From NCBI RefSeq assembly GCF_011045075.1, contig NZ_JAAKZZ010000003.1, positions 1 through 50,188 of the forward strand: a stretch of 50,188 bases of DNA. The letters run 5' to 3'. Positions 1-8,730 of this stretch are shown in pieces; within the stretch, counting starts at the first letter, position 1; each line of letters starts with the position of its first letter. Source of the stretch: Streptomyces boncukensis (GTDB lineage: Bacteria; Actinomycetota; Actinomycetes; Streptomycetales; Streptomycetaceae). A program made the translations under genes and the position numbers. The notes under the pieces are model-generated. The model was not told the origin of the DNA and did not search any database. It saw only the letters and a program-made list of their open reading frames with translations.

Positions 1-572
1 CGTTCAAGGACGAGCCGCCGCCCCCTCCCCCGCCGCAGGACTTCATCAAGGACGCCAAGCGGGACAAGGCGCCGCTCAGCGCGGGCACCCTCTTCGACAC
101 CGAACGCTTCTCCGTCCAGGGCCGCGACTACGCGCTGACCAAGAAGGACACCAGCGGCAACTGCGCCGACGCCGCCTACGCGGGCCTCGGCCCCGTCCTG
201 ACCCGGCACGACTGCGGCGCCCTGTACCGCGCGACGTACCGCCGCGGCGGGCTCGCCGTCACCATCGGCATCGCCACGTTCCAGGACACGGCGACGGCTG
301 CCCGGGTCAGGAAGGAGTACGCGCCCAACCTGGTCGCCCTCCCGGGCGGCGGCGTCCCCGACTTCTGCCGCACGGTCACCTGCCGTACGACGGCCAACCA
401 GGTCGGCCGCTACGCCTACTTCACCATCGCGGGCCGCGTCGACGGCAAGCCGTCCGGCACCTCGGACACGGCGGCCACCCGGGCCGCGCGCGACGGCTCC
501 GACTTCGCGCGGGCGCGGATACTGCAGCGCGGGAGGGAGCAGGCGGAGAAGTCGGTCCGCTCACCTTCCTGA
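1..572 (+). CDS. 3' part of a conserved hypothetical, probably extracytoplasmic protein (truncated by window edge)
   Basis: An open frame enters from the left edge, read from base 3, and ends at TGA 570-572, giving 189 residues. No start is visible, so the N-terminus lies outside the window. The visible part begins with a proline-rich run (about eight Pro) typical of a linker after a membrane anchor or signal sequence. It continues into a globular domain with four cysteines (NCADA, HDCGA, DFCRT, VTCRT) that could form two disulfides, which fits an extracytoplasmic location. Third-position GC is very high, as in real genes here. It converges on truA with 11 bases between the stops. I do not recognise the family; an outer-surface protein is an inference only. 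Confidence 0.7.
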   Translation, partial: FKDEPPPPPPPQDFIKDAKRDKAPLSAGTLFDTERFSVQGRDYALTKKDTSGNCADAAYAGLGPVLTRHDCGALYRATYRRGGLAVTIGIATFQDTATAARVRKEYAPNLVALPGGGVPDFCRTVTCRTTANQVGRYAYFTIAGRVDGKPSGTSDTAATRAARDGSDFARARILQRGREQAEKSVRSPS

Positions 573-583
573 CGGGGCGCGGC

Positions 584-1441
584 TCAGCAGCAGCCGGGCC
601 CTCCCGGGAGGGTGCGCCTGTTGCGGGCGGCGCGGTTGCGGGCGGCCAGCTCGGCCTCGTCCGGGTAGCCGACCTCCTCCAGGGTCAGCCCGTGCGGGCG
701 CACGACATGCACCGCCGAGTCCCGCACCCCCGCCTCCAGCACCTTGCCCGGCCACTGAGGCGGACGGTGCCCGTCCCCGACGAACAGCAGCGCGCCGACC
801 AGCGAGCGCACCATGTTGTGGCAGAACGCGTCCGCGAGCACCGTGGCCTCCAGCACCCCGTCGCCCCGCCGCACCCACTCCAGCCTCCGGAGCGTGCGGA
901 TCGTGCTGGCGCCCTCGCGCTTCTTGCAGTACGCGGCGAAGTCGTGCTCGCCCAGCAGCGGCCGCGCCGCGGCGTTCATCGCGTCGACGTCCAGCGGCCA
1001 GTTGTGCCACAGGACGTGGCCGCGCTGGAGGGGGTCCACTCCGCCGGGGTGGTCGCTGACCCGGTATGCGTAGCGGCGCCAGATCGCGGAGAAGCGCGCG
1101 TTGAAGTGCGGCGGGGCCTCGCTGACGCGGAAGACCCGCACATCCATGGGCAGCCGTCCGGCCAGCCGGCGCAGCAGCCCGCCGCCGTGCTCGGCCCAGA
1201 CGTCCGCCGGCAGGTCGACGTGCGCGACCTGGCCGCGGGCGTGCACCCCGGCGTCCGTACGGCCCGCGACGGTCAGCTCGGGCGGGGCCGGCAGCCGCAG
1301 CACGACCCGCAGCGCGTCCTCCAGCTCGGCCTGCACCGTGCGCCGGTCGCCCTTCTGCCGGGCCCACCCGGAGAACGCCCGCCCGTCGTACGCCAGATCC
1401 AGCCGGGCCCGTACGAAGCCCGGCGCCACCTCGTCAGTCAC
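584..1441 (-). CDS. truA: tRNA pseudouridine(38-40) synthase TruA
   Basis: 285-residue protein. TruA converts uridines 38-40 in the anticodon arm of many tRNAs to pseudouridine. The catalytic Asp is visible as D63 in [13 protein letters not shown], the TruA signature, and the N-terminal [14 protein letters not shown] matches the family's first strand. Length is normal for actinobacterial TruA. It is the last gene of the alpha-operon direction, downstream of rplQ, but a perfect 17-bp hairpin separates the two, so it is probably expressed by readthrough or from its own promoter. The C-terminus ends in Gly-Gly-Pro-Gly-Cys-Cys, a slightly unusual double-Cys end. Confidence 0.95.
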   Translation of the reverse strand: MTDEVAPGFVRARLDLAYDGRAFSGWARQKGDRRTVQAELEDALRVVLRLPAPPELTVAGRTDAGVHARGQVAHVDLPADVWAEHGGGLLRRLAGRLPMDVRVFRVSEAPPHFNARFSAIWRRYAYRVSDHPGGVDPLQRGHVLWHNWPLDVDAMNAAARPLLGEHDFAAYCKKREGASTIRTLRRLEWVRRGDGVLEATVLADAFCHNMVRSLVGALLFVGDGHRPPQWPGKVLEAGVRDSAVHVVRPHGLTLEEVGYPDEAELAARNRAARNRRTLPGGPGCC

Positions 1442-1464
1442 CCCGTGATCCTCTCACCGCACAG

Positions 1465-1500
1465 CACAGCGGGCCCGCCCCGAGGGGCGGGCCCGCTGTG
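1465..1500 (-). terminator. Rho-independent terminator after rplQ
   Basis: A perfect 17-bp inverted repeat (arms 1465-1481 and 1484-1500, about 85% GC) with a minimal loop lies between the rplQ stop (1519) and the truA start (1441). There is no clear T-tract, as is usual for Streptomyces terminators. It probably ends the rpoA-rplQ transcript. Confidence 0.8.
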
Positions 1501-1518
1501 CACGCTCAGCAGCCGGCG

Positions 1519-2088
1519 TCAGGCGTCCTTGCTCTCGGACTCGCCCTCGGCGCCGGCGTCGCCCTCGGCGTCAGCCTCGGCATCGGCCTTCGGCTCGGCA
1601 TCGGCCTTCGGCTCGGCGTCCTGCGGCTCGGCGCCCTTGGTCAGGTCCGTCTTGGCCTGCTCACCGGCGGCGTCCTTCGCGGAGCGCTTGGTCGCCGCCT
1701 CGGCCTCGCCGACCGCCTCCTGCTGCACCGTCAGCGCCTCGACCAGCTCGATCACGGCCATGGGCGCGTTGTCGCCACGGCGCGGGCCGATCTTGGTGAT
1801 GCGGGTGTAGCCACCCGGCCGGTTGTCGTACCGCGGGCCGATCTCGGTGAAGAGGGTGTGCACGACGCTCTTGTCGCCGATCGTGCGCATGACCTGGCGA
1901 CGGTTGTGCAGATCGCCCTTCTTCGCCTTGGTGATCAGCCGCTCGGCGACCGGACGCAGGCGGCGGGCCTTCGCCTCGGTCGTGGTGATCCGGCCGTGCT
2001 CGAAGAGGCTGGTGGCGAGGTTCGCCAGCATCGCCTTCTGGTGCGAGGCGCTGCCGCCGAGACGGGGGCCCTTGGTGGGCTTCGGCAT
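1519..2088 (-). CDS. rplQ: 50S ribosomal protein L17, with long acidic C-terminal tail
   Basis: 189 residues. The first ~118 residues are a canonical L17 core ([20 protein letters not shown] start; [14 protein letters not shown] and [11 protein letters not shown] segments), which binds 23S rRNA near the exit tunnel. The remaining ~70 residues form an Ala/Glu/Asp/Lys-rich low-complexity tail with a degenerate PKADAE repeat; E. coli L17 lacks such a tail and actinobacterial L17 proteins often have one. The start ATG at 2088 is preceded by AAAGGAGCACCACC, a good ribosome-binding site. It is the last gene of the alpha operon after rpoA. Confidence 0.97.
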   Translation of the reverse strand: MPKPTKGPRLGGSASHQKAMLANLATSLFEHGRITTTEAKARRLRPVAERLITKAKKGDLHNRRQVMRTIGDKSVVHTLFTEIGPRYDNRPGGYTRITKIGPRRGDNAPMAVIELVEALTVQQEAVGEAEAATKRSAKDAAGEQAKTDLTKGAEPQDAEPKADAEPKADAEADAEGDAGAEGESESKDA

Positions 2089-2173
2089 GGTGGTGCTCCT
2101 TTACGTTGTCACTGCGTCGGCCGTGCCAGGCACCGACGGCAGTCCCGGCCGTGTCAGGTACCGGGGATGTGGG

Positions 2174-2197
2174 GGTGCGCCCCTGGCGGGGCGCACC
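2174..2197 (-). terminator. Intercistronic hairpin between rpoA and rplQ
   Basis: Perfect 10-bp GC-rich stem (2174-2183 with 2188-2197) and a TGGC tetraloop in the 146-bp gap between rpoA and rplQ. No T-run follows. It could be a partial terminator, an attenuator or an RNA-processing or stability element; the sequence alone does not decide. Confidence 0.5.
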
Positions 2198-2234
2198 TTC
2201 AGGGGCGCGGGGATACTGCGCGGCCCCCGTGCTC

Positions 2235-3257
2235 TCAGTACTGCTCGGTCTCCACAAAGCCCGCGTCCGCGTCGTCCTCGGCGCCGAAGGCGTCCGCGGC
2301 GGCGGTCGGGTCGAATCCGGGCGGGCTGTCCTTGAGGGCCAGGCCCATCCCGGCGAGCTTGGCCTTGACCTCGTCGATGGACTTCGCGCCGAAGTTGCGG
2401 ATGTCCAGCAGATCCGCCTCGGAGCGGGCCACCAGCTCGCCCACCGAGTGGATGCCCTCGCGCTTCAGGCAGTTGTACGAGCGGACCGTGAGCTCCAGCT
2501 CCTCGATCGGCAGCGCCAGATCGGCGGCCAGGGCTGCGTCCGTCGGGGACGGGCCCATGTCGATGCCCTCGGCGTCCACGTTCAGCTCGCGGGCCAGGCC
2601 GAAGAGCTCGACCAGGGTCTTGCCGGCCGAGGCGACCGCGTCCCGCGGGCGCATGGCCTGCTTGGTCTCGACGTCGACGATCAGCTTGTCGAAGTCGGTG
2701 CGCTGCTCGACTCGGGTGGCCTCTACCTTGTAGGTGACCTTGAGCACCGGCGAGTAGATGGAGTCGACCGGGATACGGCCGATCTCCTGGCCGACCTGCT
2801 TGTTCTGCACGGCGGAGACATAGCCGCGGCCGCGCTCGACGGTCAGCTCCATCTCCAGCTTGCCCTTGCCGTTGAGGGTGGCGAGGACCAGCTCCGGGTT
2901 GTGCACCTCGACACCGGCCGGCGGGGCGATGTCGGCGGCCGTGACCAGTCCGGGGCCCTGCTTGCGCAGGTACATCACGACCGGCTCGTCGTGCTCCGAG
3001 GAGACGACCAGGGACTTGATGTTGAGGATGAGGTCGGTGACGTCCTCCTTGACGCCCGGCACGGTGGAGAACTCGTGCAGCACGCCGTCGATGCGGATGG
3101 ACGTGACCGCCGCACCCGGGATCGAGGAGAGGAGCGTACGACGCAGGGAGTTACCGAGGGTGTAGCCGAAGCCGGGCTCCAGCGGCTCGATCACGAACCG
3201 GGAGCGGAACTCGTCGACGACCTCTTCGGTCAGGGAAGGACGCTGAGCGATCAGCAT
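2235..3257 (-). CDS. rpoA: DNA-directed RNA polymerase subunit alpha
   Basis: 340 residues from the ATG at 3257 ([13 protein letters not shown]), which has GGAGG nine bases upstream; an in-frame upstream ATG at 3284 would add nine unconserved residues. The N-terminal domain (about 1-230) carries the dimerisation and assembly segments [17 protein letters not shown] and GPG/AADI. The C-terminal domain (about 250-320, [14 protein letters not shown]...VGELV...[19 protein letters not shown]) binds UP-element DNA and activators. The short acidic end is [12 protein letters not shown]. It lies between rpsD and rplQ as in the classical alpha operon. Confidence 0.98.
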   Translation of the reverse strand: MLIAQRPSLTEEVVDEFRSRFVIEPLEPGFGYTLGNSLRRTLLSSIPGAAVTSIRIDGVLHEFSTVPGVKEDVTDLILNIKSLVVSSEHDEPVVMYLRKQGPGLVTAADIAPPAGVEVHNPELVLATLNGKGKLEMELTVERGRGYVSAVQNKQVGQEIGRIPVDSIYSPVLKVTYKVEATRVEQRTDFDKLIVDVETKQAMRPRDAVASAGKTLVELFGLARELNVDAEGIDMGPSPTDAALAADLALPIEELELTVRSYNCLKREGIHSVGELVARSEADLLDIRNFGAKSIDEVKAKLAGMGLALKDSPPGFDPTAAADAFGAEDDADAGFVETEQY

Positions 3258-3375
3258 GTGGTGTTTTCCTCCAGTTTTCGGCAACCGCTATTTGATGCCG
3301 TTACTGCAAGGGTACGGGCGGAACGGCGGTATTCCCAGCCGCTCCGCCCGCCCCCTGGCTGAGCCGTGACCCGAA

Positions 3376-4002
3376 CTACTTCGAGTACAGCTCGACGATC
3401 AGCTGCTCCTGCACCTGGGTGTCGATCACCGGGCGCTCGGGCAGCGAGTGGACGAGGATCCGCATCCGGGACGGGATGGCCTCCAGCCACGCCGGAACCG
3501 TCTTCTCGCCGGCCTCCGCAGCCGCCACCTGGAAGGGTGTGAGGTTACGGGAGGACTCGCGGACCTCGACGATGTCGTTCACGGACACCCGCGCCGAGGG
3601 AATGTCGGTCTTGCGGCCGTTCAGCGCGATATGGCCGTGCTTGACCAGCTGACGGGCGTGGTCGCGGGACTTGGCGAAGCCCGCCCGGTAGACCACGTTG
3701 TCCAGCCGGGTCTCCAGGATCCGCAGCAGGTTCTCACCCGTCTTGCCCTGCTGGCGGTTGGCCTCCGTGAAGTACCCGCGGAACTGCTTCTCCAGGACCC
3801 CGTAGATACGGGCCGCCTTCTGCTTCTCACGCTTCTGCAGCAGGTACTCGGAGTCCTTGGTGCGCCCGCGTCCGTGCTCACCCGGGGGGTAAGGACGGAT
3901 CTCGATCGGGCACTTCGCGCTCTCGCACTTGCTCCCCTTGAGGAAGAGCTTCTGCTTCTCCCGACGGCAACGCTTGCAGTCGGCCCCGGTGTAACGCGCC
4001 AT
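3376..4002 (-). CDS. rpsD: 30S ribosomal protein S4 (zinc-binding form)
   Basis: 208 residues, MARYTGADCKRCRREKQKLF. S4 is a primary 16S rRNA binder that nucleates 30S body assembly and, in some bacteria, autoregulates its operon. Cysteines C9, C12, C26 and C31 make this the C+ zinc-binding type. The S4 RNA-binding domain occupies about residues 95-155 (LETRLDNVVYRAGFAKSR...QLVKHGHIALNG). Upstream neighbour is rpsK (27-bp gap), downstream is rpoA (118-bp gap). Confidence 0.98.
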   Translation of the reverse strand: MARYTGADCKRCRREKQKLFLKGSKCESAKCPIEIRPYPPGEHGRGRTKDSEYLLQKREKQKAARIYGVLEKQFRGYFTEANRQQGKTGENLLRILETRLDNVVYRAGFAKSRDHARQLVKHGHIALNGRKTDIPSARVSVNDIVEVRESSRNLTPFQVAAAEAGEKTVPAWLEAIPSRMRILVHSLPERPVIDTQVQEQLIVELYSK

Positions 4003-4029
4003 GTGGAATTGATCTCCTACTTCAGTTGG

Positions 4030-4434
4030 TCAGACCCGGCGACGCTTCGGCGGGCGGCAGCCGTTGTGCGGGGTCGGGGTGACGTCCTGGATCGAGCCGA
4101 CCTCCAGCCCGGTGGCCTGGAGCGAGCGGATCGCGGTCTCCCGGCCGGAGCCGGGGCCCTTGACGAAGACGTCGACCTTGCGCATGCCGTGCTCCTGCGC
4201 GCGGCGCGCGGCGTTCTCCGCGGCCATCTGCGCGGCGAACGGCGTGGACTTGCGCGAGCCCTTGAAGCCGACGTGACCGGCCGAAGCCCAGGAGATCACG
4301 TTGCCGGTCGGGTCGGTGATCGAGACGATGGTGTTGTTGAACGTGCTCTTGATGTGAGCGTGCCCGTGGGCGACGTTCTTCTTCTCCTTGCGGCGCACCT
4401 TCTTGGCGCCGGCCGTACGGCTCTTCGGAGGCAT
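4030..4434 (-). CDS. rpsK: 30S ribosomal protein S11
   Basis: 134 residues, normal length. S11 sits on the 30S platform near the Shine-Dalgarno/anti-SD helix. The core segments [40 protein letters not shown] and the basic C-terminus [14 protein letters not shown] are all diagnostic. Preceded by rpsM (67-bp gap) and followed by rpsD. Confidence 0.98.
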   Translation of the reverse strand: MPPKSRTAGAKKVRRKEKKNVAHGHAHIKSTFNNTIVSITDPTGNVISWASAGHVGFKGSRKSTPFAAQMAAENAARRAQEHGMRKVDVFVKGPGSGRETAIRSLQATGLEVGSIQDVTPTPHNGCRPPKRRRV

Positions 4435-4501
4435 ATGAGAGAACTCCCGTGGAGGTGGTCGGTCCTACAGCGCGGACCGCTTGCAGCGTGTCCGGTGCGG
4501 A

Positions 4502-4882
4502 CTACTTCTTGCCCGGCTTCTTCTTGCCGGCGATGGCGCGACGCGGGCCCTTACGGGTGCGGGCGTTGGTCTTCGTGCGCTGACCGTGGACCGGGAGGCC
4601 GCGGCGGTGACGCAGCCCCTCGTAGCAGCCGATCTCGACCTTGCGGCGGATGTCGGCCTGGATCTCGCGCCGGAGGTCGCCCTCGACGCGGAAGTGGTTG
4701 TCCACGTAGTCGCGGAGCTGGACCAGCTCCTCCTCGGCCAGGTCGCGGACCCGGGTGTCCGGGCTCACGCCGGTGGCGGCCAGGGTCTGCTGGGACAGCG
4801 TCCTGCCGATGCCGAAGACGTAGGTGAGGGCGACCTCGATGCGCTTCTCACGCGGGAGGTCGACGCCTGCGAGGCGTGCCAT
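4502..4882 (-). CDS. rpsM: 30S ribosomal protein S13
   Basis: 126 residues with start [20 protein letters not shown]. The helix-two-turn-helix core and the basic C-terminal tail ([15 protein letters not shown]...KKPGKK) that contacts the P-site tRNA are present. It forms a bridge with L5 at the 30S head. Gene order rpmJ-rpsM-rpsK-rpsD-rpoA-rplQ is the usual alpha-operon order in Gram-positives. A 234-bp gap with several hairpins separates it from rpmJ. Confidence 0.98.
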   Translation of the reverse strand: MARLAGVDLPREKRIEVALTYVFGIGRTLSQQTLAATGVSPDTRVRDLAEEELVQLRDYVDNHFRVEGDLRREIQADIRRKVEIGCYEGLRHRRGLPVHGQRTKTNARTRKGPRRAIAGKKKPGKK

Positions 4883-4933
4883 GGATGTGACTCCAGATGG
4901 ATTCGTCGGAGGTCTGCAACAGCGCCGCTCCCT

Positions 4934-5009
4934 TACCCCCCGCCTGTGCGGCCGGGGGTACCCCCTGCTCGAAGAGCTTGGGGGAAGGTCCCCGGCCTCC
5001 GACCGGGGG
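4934..5009. repeat. Cluster of three short GC hairpins (dispersed intergenic repeat of Streptomyces type)
   Basis: Within the rpmJ-rpsM gap are three adjacent imperfect palindromes: TACCCCC...GGGGGTA (4934-4940 with 4954-4960), CCCCC-GCTC...GAGC-GGGGG (4961-4984, GAA loop) and CCCCGG...CCGGGG (4990-5008). The middle unit, CCCCCTGCTCGAAGAGCTTG onward, resembles a palindromic sequence I recall recurring between genes in Streptomyces genomes. That identification is from memory and unchecked. Functionally it may act as a 3'-end stabiliser or attenuator upstream of rpsM. Confidence 0.5.
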
Positions 5010-5116
5010 TGTCGCCGCCGTCACACCGGGTGTGCGGCAGCGGGCCCTGCTGTATGGCTGTTGTTGCGTGCGTCGCGCGAAGTGCTGCGAAAAGGCGTAA
5101 GGAGGGTGGTCGTGCG

Positions 5117-5230
5117 TCAGCCCTGGCGCTGCTTGTGGCGCAGGTTCTCGCAGATGACCATGACCCGGCCGTGACGGCGGATCACCTTGCACTTGTCGCA
5201 GATCTTCTTGACGCTCGGCTTGACCTTCAT
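5117..5230 (-). CDS. rpmJ: 50S ribosomal protein L36 (zinc-binding form)
   Basis: 37 codons plus TGA, translating as [20 protein letters not shown] and on to ...[10 protein letters not shown]. This is the complete L36, the smallest large-subunit protein. C11, C14, C27 and H32 form the zinc ribbon of the C+ type. A GGAGAACC ribosome-binding site precedes the ATG at 5230. It lies 25 bases downstream of infA, the normal order. Confidence 0.97.
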   Translation of the reverse strand: MKVKPSVKKICDKCKVIRRHGRVMVICENLRHKQRQG

Positions 5231-5255
5231 GCTGTGAGGTTCTCCGGGTCTCGAT

Positions 5256-5477
5256 CTACTTGTAGCGGTAGACGATCCGTCCGCGCGTCAGGTCGTACGG
5301 AGACAGCTCCACCACGACCCTGTCGTCGGGAAGGATACGGATGTAGTGCATCCGCATCTTGCCGCTGATGTGCGCGAGGACCTGGTGCCCGTTCTGGAGC
5401 TCCACCTTGAACATAGCGTTCGGGAGAGACTCGACGACGGTGCCCTCGATCTCGATGGCCCCTTGTTTTTTGGCCAT
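5256..5477 (-). CDS. infA: Translation initiation factor IF-1
   Basis: 73 residues from the ATG at 5477 ([20 protein letters not shown]). The frame stays open further upstream to 5612, but that extension is not part of IF-1, and a GGAAGGTGA site precedes this ATG. The protein is a single OB-fold/S1 domain ([40 protein letters not shown]) that occupies the 30S A site during initiation. It begins the infA-rpmJ-rpsM-rpsK-rpsD group. A TAGACT -10-like box about 90 bases upstream suggests its own promoter. Confidence 0.98.
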   Translation of the reverse strand: MAKKQGAIEIEGTVVESLPNAMFKVELQNGHQVLAHISGKMRMHYIRILPDDRVVVELSPYDLTRGRIVYRYK

Positions 5478-5562
5478 GCTTGAGCGCTTCACCTTCCGGG
5501 ATCGGCTACCTGGGGTCAGCCCCGCGCACACCTGCATACGGGTACACCTGGGCCGACGAGCC

Positions 5563-5592
5563 AGTCTACGGCACGGCACCCGGAAAGACGAA
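5563..5592 (-). promoter_or_regulatory. Candidate infA promoter
   Basis: On the minus strand, TTCGTC (5587-5592) and TAGACT (5563-5568) are 18 bases apart in the 167-bp map-infA gap. The -10 is close to the Streptomyces housekeeping consensus TAGRRT; the -35 is weak. Placement upstream of infA is sensible, but no transcript start is known from the sequence. Confidence 0.4.
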
Positions 5593-5644
5593 TCCGGGAT
5601 TCTCCCCGGCAAGAGTGATCGTTAAGCCGGATGGGCCCGGCCGG

Positions 5645-6481
5645 TTACGCCAGCGGGTCGGGAGCGGCGGTCACACCCAGCTCCGCCAGCCTGGCCCGGC
5701 CGCCGTCCGGGGCCGTCAGCACCAGCGGGCCGTCCTCGGTGAGCGCCACCGAGTGCTCCCAGTGCGAGGACCAGGTGCCGTCGTTCGTCTTGACCGTCCA
5801 GTCGTCGGACAGCACATGCGTCTTCGCGGTGCCCAGGCTCAGCATCGGCTCGATGGCCAGGCACATCCCGGGCACCAGCTTGGGGCCCCGGCCGCGCTTG
5901 CGGTCGACGTAGTTCAGCAGATGGGGGTCCATATGCATCTGGGAGCCGATGCCGTGGCCGCCGTAGTCCTCGATGATGCCGTACTTCCCGGAGGACGGGC
6001 GGGGCTGGCGGCGCACATAGCCCTCGATGGCCTTGGAGACGTCCACCAGGCGGTTGCCCTTGTGCATCGCGGCGATACCGGCCCACATGGACCCCTCGGT
6101 CACCCGGCTGAGCTCGTGCAGCTCCGCCGAGTGGCCCTCGCCCACGAAGACGGTCAGCGCCGCGTCCCCGTGCCAGCCGTCGATGATCGCGCCGGCGTCG
6201 ATGGAGAGCAGGTCACCGGCCTTCAGCACGGTCTCGCGGGAGGGGATGCCGTGGACGACGACATCGTTCACGGAGGTGCAGATATTGCCGGGGAAGCCGC
6301 CGTAACCGAGGAAGTTCGGCTTCGCGCCGTGGTCGGCCAGCACCTTGGCCGCGACCTCGTCGAGGTCCTTGGTCGTCGCGCCGGGCACGGCGGCCTCCGC
6401 GCACGCCCGGTGCATGGCGGCGACGACCAGCCCGGCCTCTCGCATCTTCGCGACCTGAGAGGGGGTCTTGATCTCCACCAT
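5645..6481 (-). CDS. map: Methionine aminopeptidase, type I
   Basis: 278 residues from ATG 6481 (MVEIKTPSQVAKMREAGLVV), with AAGGGTGA upstream; the frame is open to 6622 but the extra residues are unconserved. It removes the initiator Met from nascent proteins. The dinuclear metal ligands of the pita-bread fold are visible: D95, D106, H176, E211 and E242, with catalytic H77 in VVHGIPS. Downstream of adk as usual, but separated from it by a 16-bp hairpin. Confidence 0.97.
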   Translation of the reverse strand: MVEIKTPSQVAKMREAGLVVAAMHRACAEAAVPGATTKDLDEVAAKVLADHGAKPNFLGYGGFPGNICTSVNDVVVHGIPSRETVLKAGDLLSIDAGAIIDGWHGDAALTVFVGEGHSAELHELSRVTEGSMWAGIAAMHKGNRLVDVSKAIEGYVRRQPRPSSGKYGIIEDYGGHGIGSQMHMDPHLLNYVDRKRGRGPKLVPGMCLAIEPMLSLGTAKTHVLSDDWTVKTNDGTWSSHWEHSVALTEDGPLVLTAPDGGRARLAELGVTAAPDPLA

Positions 6482-6540
6482 GGCGGCTTCACCCTTCTTC
6501 CCGGTTTGACGTGATGGCGCCCTCCCAAGGATGCCATCTT

Positions 6541-6582
6541 GCTGGACAGGGGCTGCCCCGGCAGGCGCAGCCCCTGTCCAGC
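6541..6582 (-). terminator. Hairpin between adk and map
   Basis: Perfect 16-bp stem (6541-6556 with 6567-6582) and a 10-base loop in the 144-bp adk-map gap. No T-run follows on either strand. It is strong enough to end the secY-adk transcript, in which case map needs its own promoter, or it may be a partial attenuator. Confidence 0.65.
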
Positions 6583-6625
6583 CCTCGGAGAAGGGCACGG
6601 CAAGGCGCCGGGCACGCCCCACAGG

Positions 6626-7276
6626 CTAGTCCCCGGAAAGTGCTCTCATCGCGCGCCGGGTGACCTCGCTCACCTCGCCGAGCGCGCTGATCGTCGTCAC
6701 CAGGCCCTGCCGCTTGTAGTGGTCGATGATCGGCTCGGTCTCGCTGTGGTACACGGCGAGCCGCTTGCGCACCGTCTCCTCGCGGTCGTCGTCCCGCTGG
6801 AAGAGCTCCCCGCCGCACACGTCGCAGACGCCCTCCCGCTCGGGGGGCGTATAGGCGACGTGGAAGACATGGCTGCTGTCGTTCCGGCAGATCCGCCGGC
6901 CGGCGATCCGCTTGACGACCTCGTCCTCGGGGACCTCCAGGTCCAGCACGGCGTCCAGCTGCCGGCCGCCCTCGACCAGATAGGCGTCCAGCGCTTCGGC
7001 CTGCGCGATGTTCCGCGGGAAGCCGTCGAGCAGAAAGCCGTCTGCCGCGTCCGGCTCCGCCATCCGGCTCTGCGCCATCCCGATGGTGACCTCGTCCGGC
7101 ACCAGTTGCCCGGCCCGCATGTACTCCTGGGCCTGCCGGCCCAGCGGGGTGCCCTGGTTGATGTTGGCGCGGAACAGGTCTCCGGTCGAGATGTGCGGAA
7201 TCGACAGGTTCTCGGCGAGGAATGACGCCTGTGTTCCCTTGCCCGCACCCGGCGGTCCGACGAGGACGATACGCAT
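6626..7276 (-). CDS. adk: Adenylate kinase
   Basis: 216 residues, long-lid type. It interconverts ATP+AMP and 2 ADP in the cytosol. The P-loop GPPGAGKGT (residues 7-15), the AMP-binding region (STGDLFRANI), DGFPRN and the LID domain are present. The LID has a CxxD plus CxxC arrangement (CRND ... CDVC), i.e. three cysteines and one Asp where many Gram-positive enzymes have four cysteines binding zinc. The ATG overlaps the secY stop codon by one base (TGATG), implying translational coupling. Confidence 0.97.
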   Translation of the reverse strand: MRIVLVGPPGAGKGTQASFLAENLSIPHISTGDLFRANINQGTPLGRQAQEYMRAGQLVPDEVTIGMAQSRMAEPDAADGFLLDGFPRNIAQAEALDAYLVEGGRQLDAVLDLEVPEDEVVKRIAGRRICRNDSSHVFHVAYTPPEREGVCDVCGGELFQRDDDREETVRKRLAVYHSETEPIIDHYKRQGLVTTISALGEVSEVTRRAMRALSGD

Positions 7277-8589
7277 CAGCGGAGGAACCCTTCGTAATGA
7301 CGCTGCTGAAGCTGGCTCTCGATCTGCTTCACGGTCTCAAGTCCCACACCGACGACGATCAGAATGCTGGTCCCGCCGAACGGGAAGTCCTGGTTGGCGT
7401 TGAACAAGATCAGCGCGACGGTCGGCACCAACGCGATCAGCCCCAGATACAGCGAGCCCGGCCATGTGATCCGGTTCAGCACATAGCTCAGGTACTCGGC
7501 GGTGGGACGGCCCGCACGGATGCCCGGGATGAAGCCACCATACTTCTTCATGTTGTCGGCAACCTCCTCGGGGTTGAAGGAGATAGCCACGTAGAAGAAC
7601 GCGAAGAAGACAATCAGCAGGAAGTACGTGACGATATAGATCGGGTGGTCACCCCGGACGAAGTGGTCCTGGATCCATGTCGCCCAGCCCGCGTTGGACC
7701 CGCTGAACTGCACGATGAGCGCCGGAATGTAGAGCAGCGAGGACGCGAAGATGACGGGAATCACACCGGCCTGATTGACCTTCAGCGGAATGTAGGTCGA
7801 GGTGCCGCCGTAACTCCGCCGACCGATCATGCGCTTGGCATACTGCACCGGAATGCGGCGCTGCGCCTGCTCCACGAAGACCACCAGGGCGACCATGGCC
7901 AGGCCGCAGGCGATGACCGCGCCGAACTCGATCCAGCCGTCCGCCAGCTTGCCCTGCTTCTTGATGGACCACAGCGCACCCGGGAACCCGGCGGAGATCG
8001 AGACGAACATCAGGATCGACATGCCGTTGCCGATGCCGCGGTCCGTGACCAGCTCACCGAGCCACATGATCAGACCGGTGCCCGCGGTCATCGTGATCAC
8101 CATGGTGATCGTGTTGAAGATGTCCTGGTCGGGGACGATCTGGCTGCCGACCGAGCAGTTCTGGAAGAGCGAGCCGCTGCGCGCGGTCGCCACCAGCCCG
8201 GTGGCCTGCAGGATCGCGAGCGCGATGGTCAGATAGCGGGTGTACTGGGTGATCTTCGCCTGTCCGGCCTGGCCCTCCTTCTTCAGGGCCTCCAGCCGGG
8301 GGATCACCACCACCAGCAGCTGCAGGATGATGCTCGCCGTGATGTACGGCATGATCCCGAGGGCGAAGATGGTGATCTGGAGCAGCGCCCCGCCACTGAA
8401 CATGTTCACCAGGCCGAAGAGCCCCTGCGCTCCCTGGGCCTCGTCCATGCACTGCTGGACGTTCTGATAGCTGATGCCCGGCACGGGAACGTGGGCTCCG
8501 ATGCGGAAGAGCACCACGATGCCCAGCGTGAACAGCAGCTTCTTGCGCAGGTCGGGCGTCTGGAACGCTCGGGCGAACGCGGTGAGCAC
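7276..8589 (-). CDS. secY: Preprotein translocase channel subunit SecY
   Basis: 437 residues, starting at GTG 8589 with AGGAGG four bases upstream. SecY forms the membrane channel for Sec-dependent export with SecE (also in this window) and SecG. Ten hydrophobic segments are readable; family motifs include VPVPGIS after TM1, LGIMPYITASIILQL in TM2 and the cytoplasmic loop RRIPVQYAKR. It ends spc-type gene order after rplO, with a 198-bp gap holding a hairpin and a candidate promoter, so it may be transcribed partly on its own. Confidence 0.97.
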   Translation of the reverse strand: MLTAFARAFQTPDLRKKLLFTLGIVVLFRIGAHVPVPGISYQNVQQCMDEAQGAQGLFGLVNMFSGGALLQITIFALGIMPYITASIILQLLVVVIPRLEALKKEGQAGQAKITQYTRYLTIALAILQATGLVATARSGSLFQNCSVGSQIVPDQDIFNTITMVITMTAGTGLIMWLGELVTDRGIGNGMSILMFVSISAGFPGALWSIKKQGKLADGWIEFGAVIACGLAMVALVVFVEQAQRRIPVQYAKRMIGRRSYGGTSTYIPLKVNQAGVIPVIFASSLLYIPALIVQFSGSNAGWATWIQDHFVRGDHPIYIVTYFLLIVFFAFFYVAISFNPEEVADNMKKYGGFIPGIRAGRPTAEYLSYVLNRITWPGSLYLGLIALVPTVALILFNANQDFPFGGTSILIVVGVGLETVKQIESQLQQRHYEGFLR

Positions 8590-8671
8590 GGTGCCTCCTG
8601 CGCCCCCCGCGCGGGTCTCCTACGCGAGAGGTGACGGTCTTGAGGATCGACAGATAGCAACAGTGCCCGAC

Positions 8672-8700
8672 ACCTTACCGGCGATCGCACTGCCCTTGAA
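8672..8700 (-). promoter_or_regulatory. Candidate secY promoter
   Basis: TTCAAG (8695-8700, minus strand) and TAAGGT (8672-8677) are spaced by 17 bases, downstream of the rplO hairpin and about 80 bases before the secY GTG. Spacing is ideal and the -10 fits TANNNT; the -35 is moderate. Confidence 0.4.
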
Positions 8701-8730
8701 ACGACGGACCTATACGAGCCGCAGAACGGC

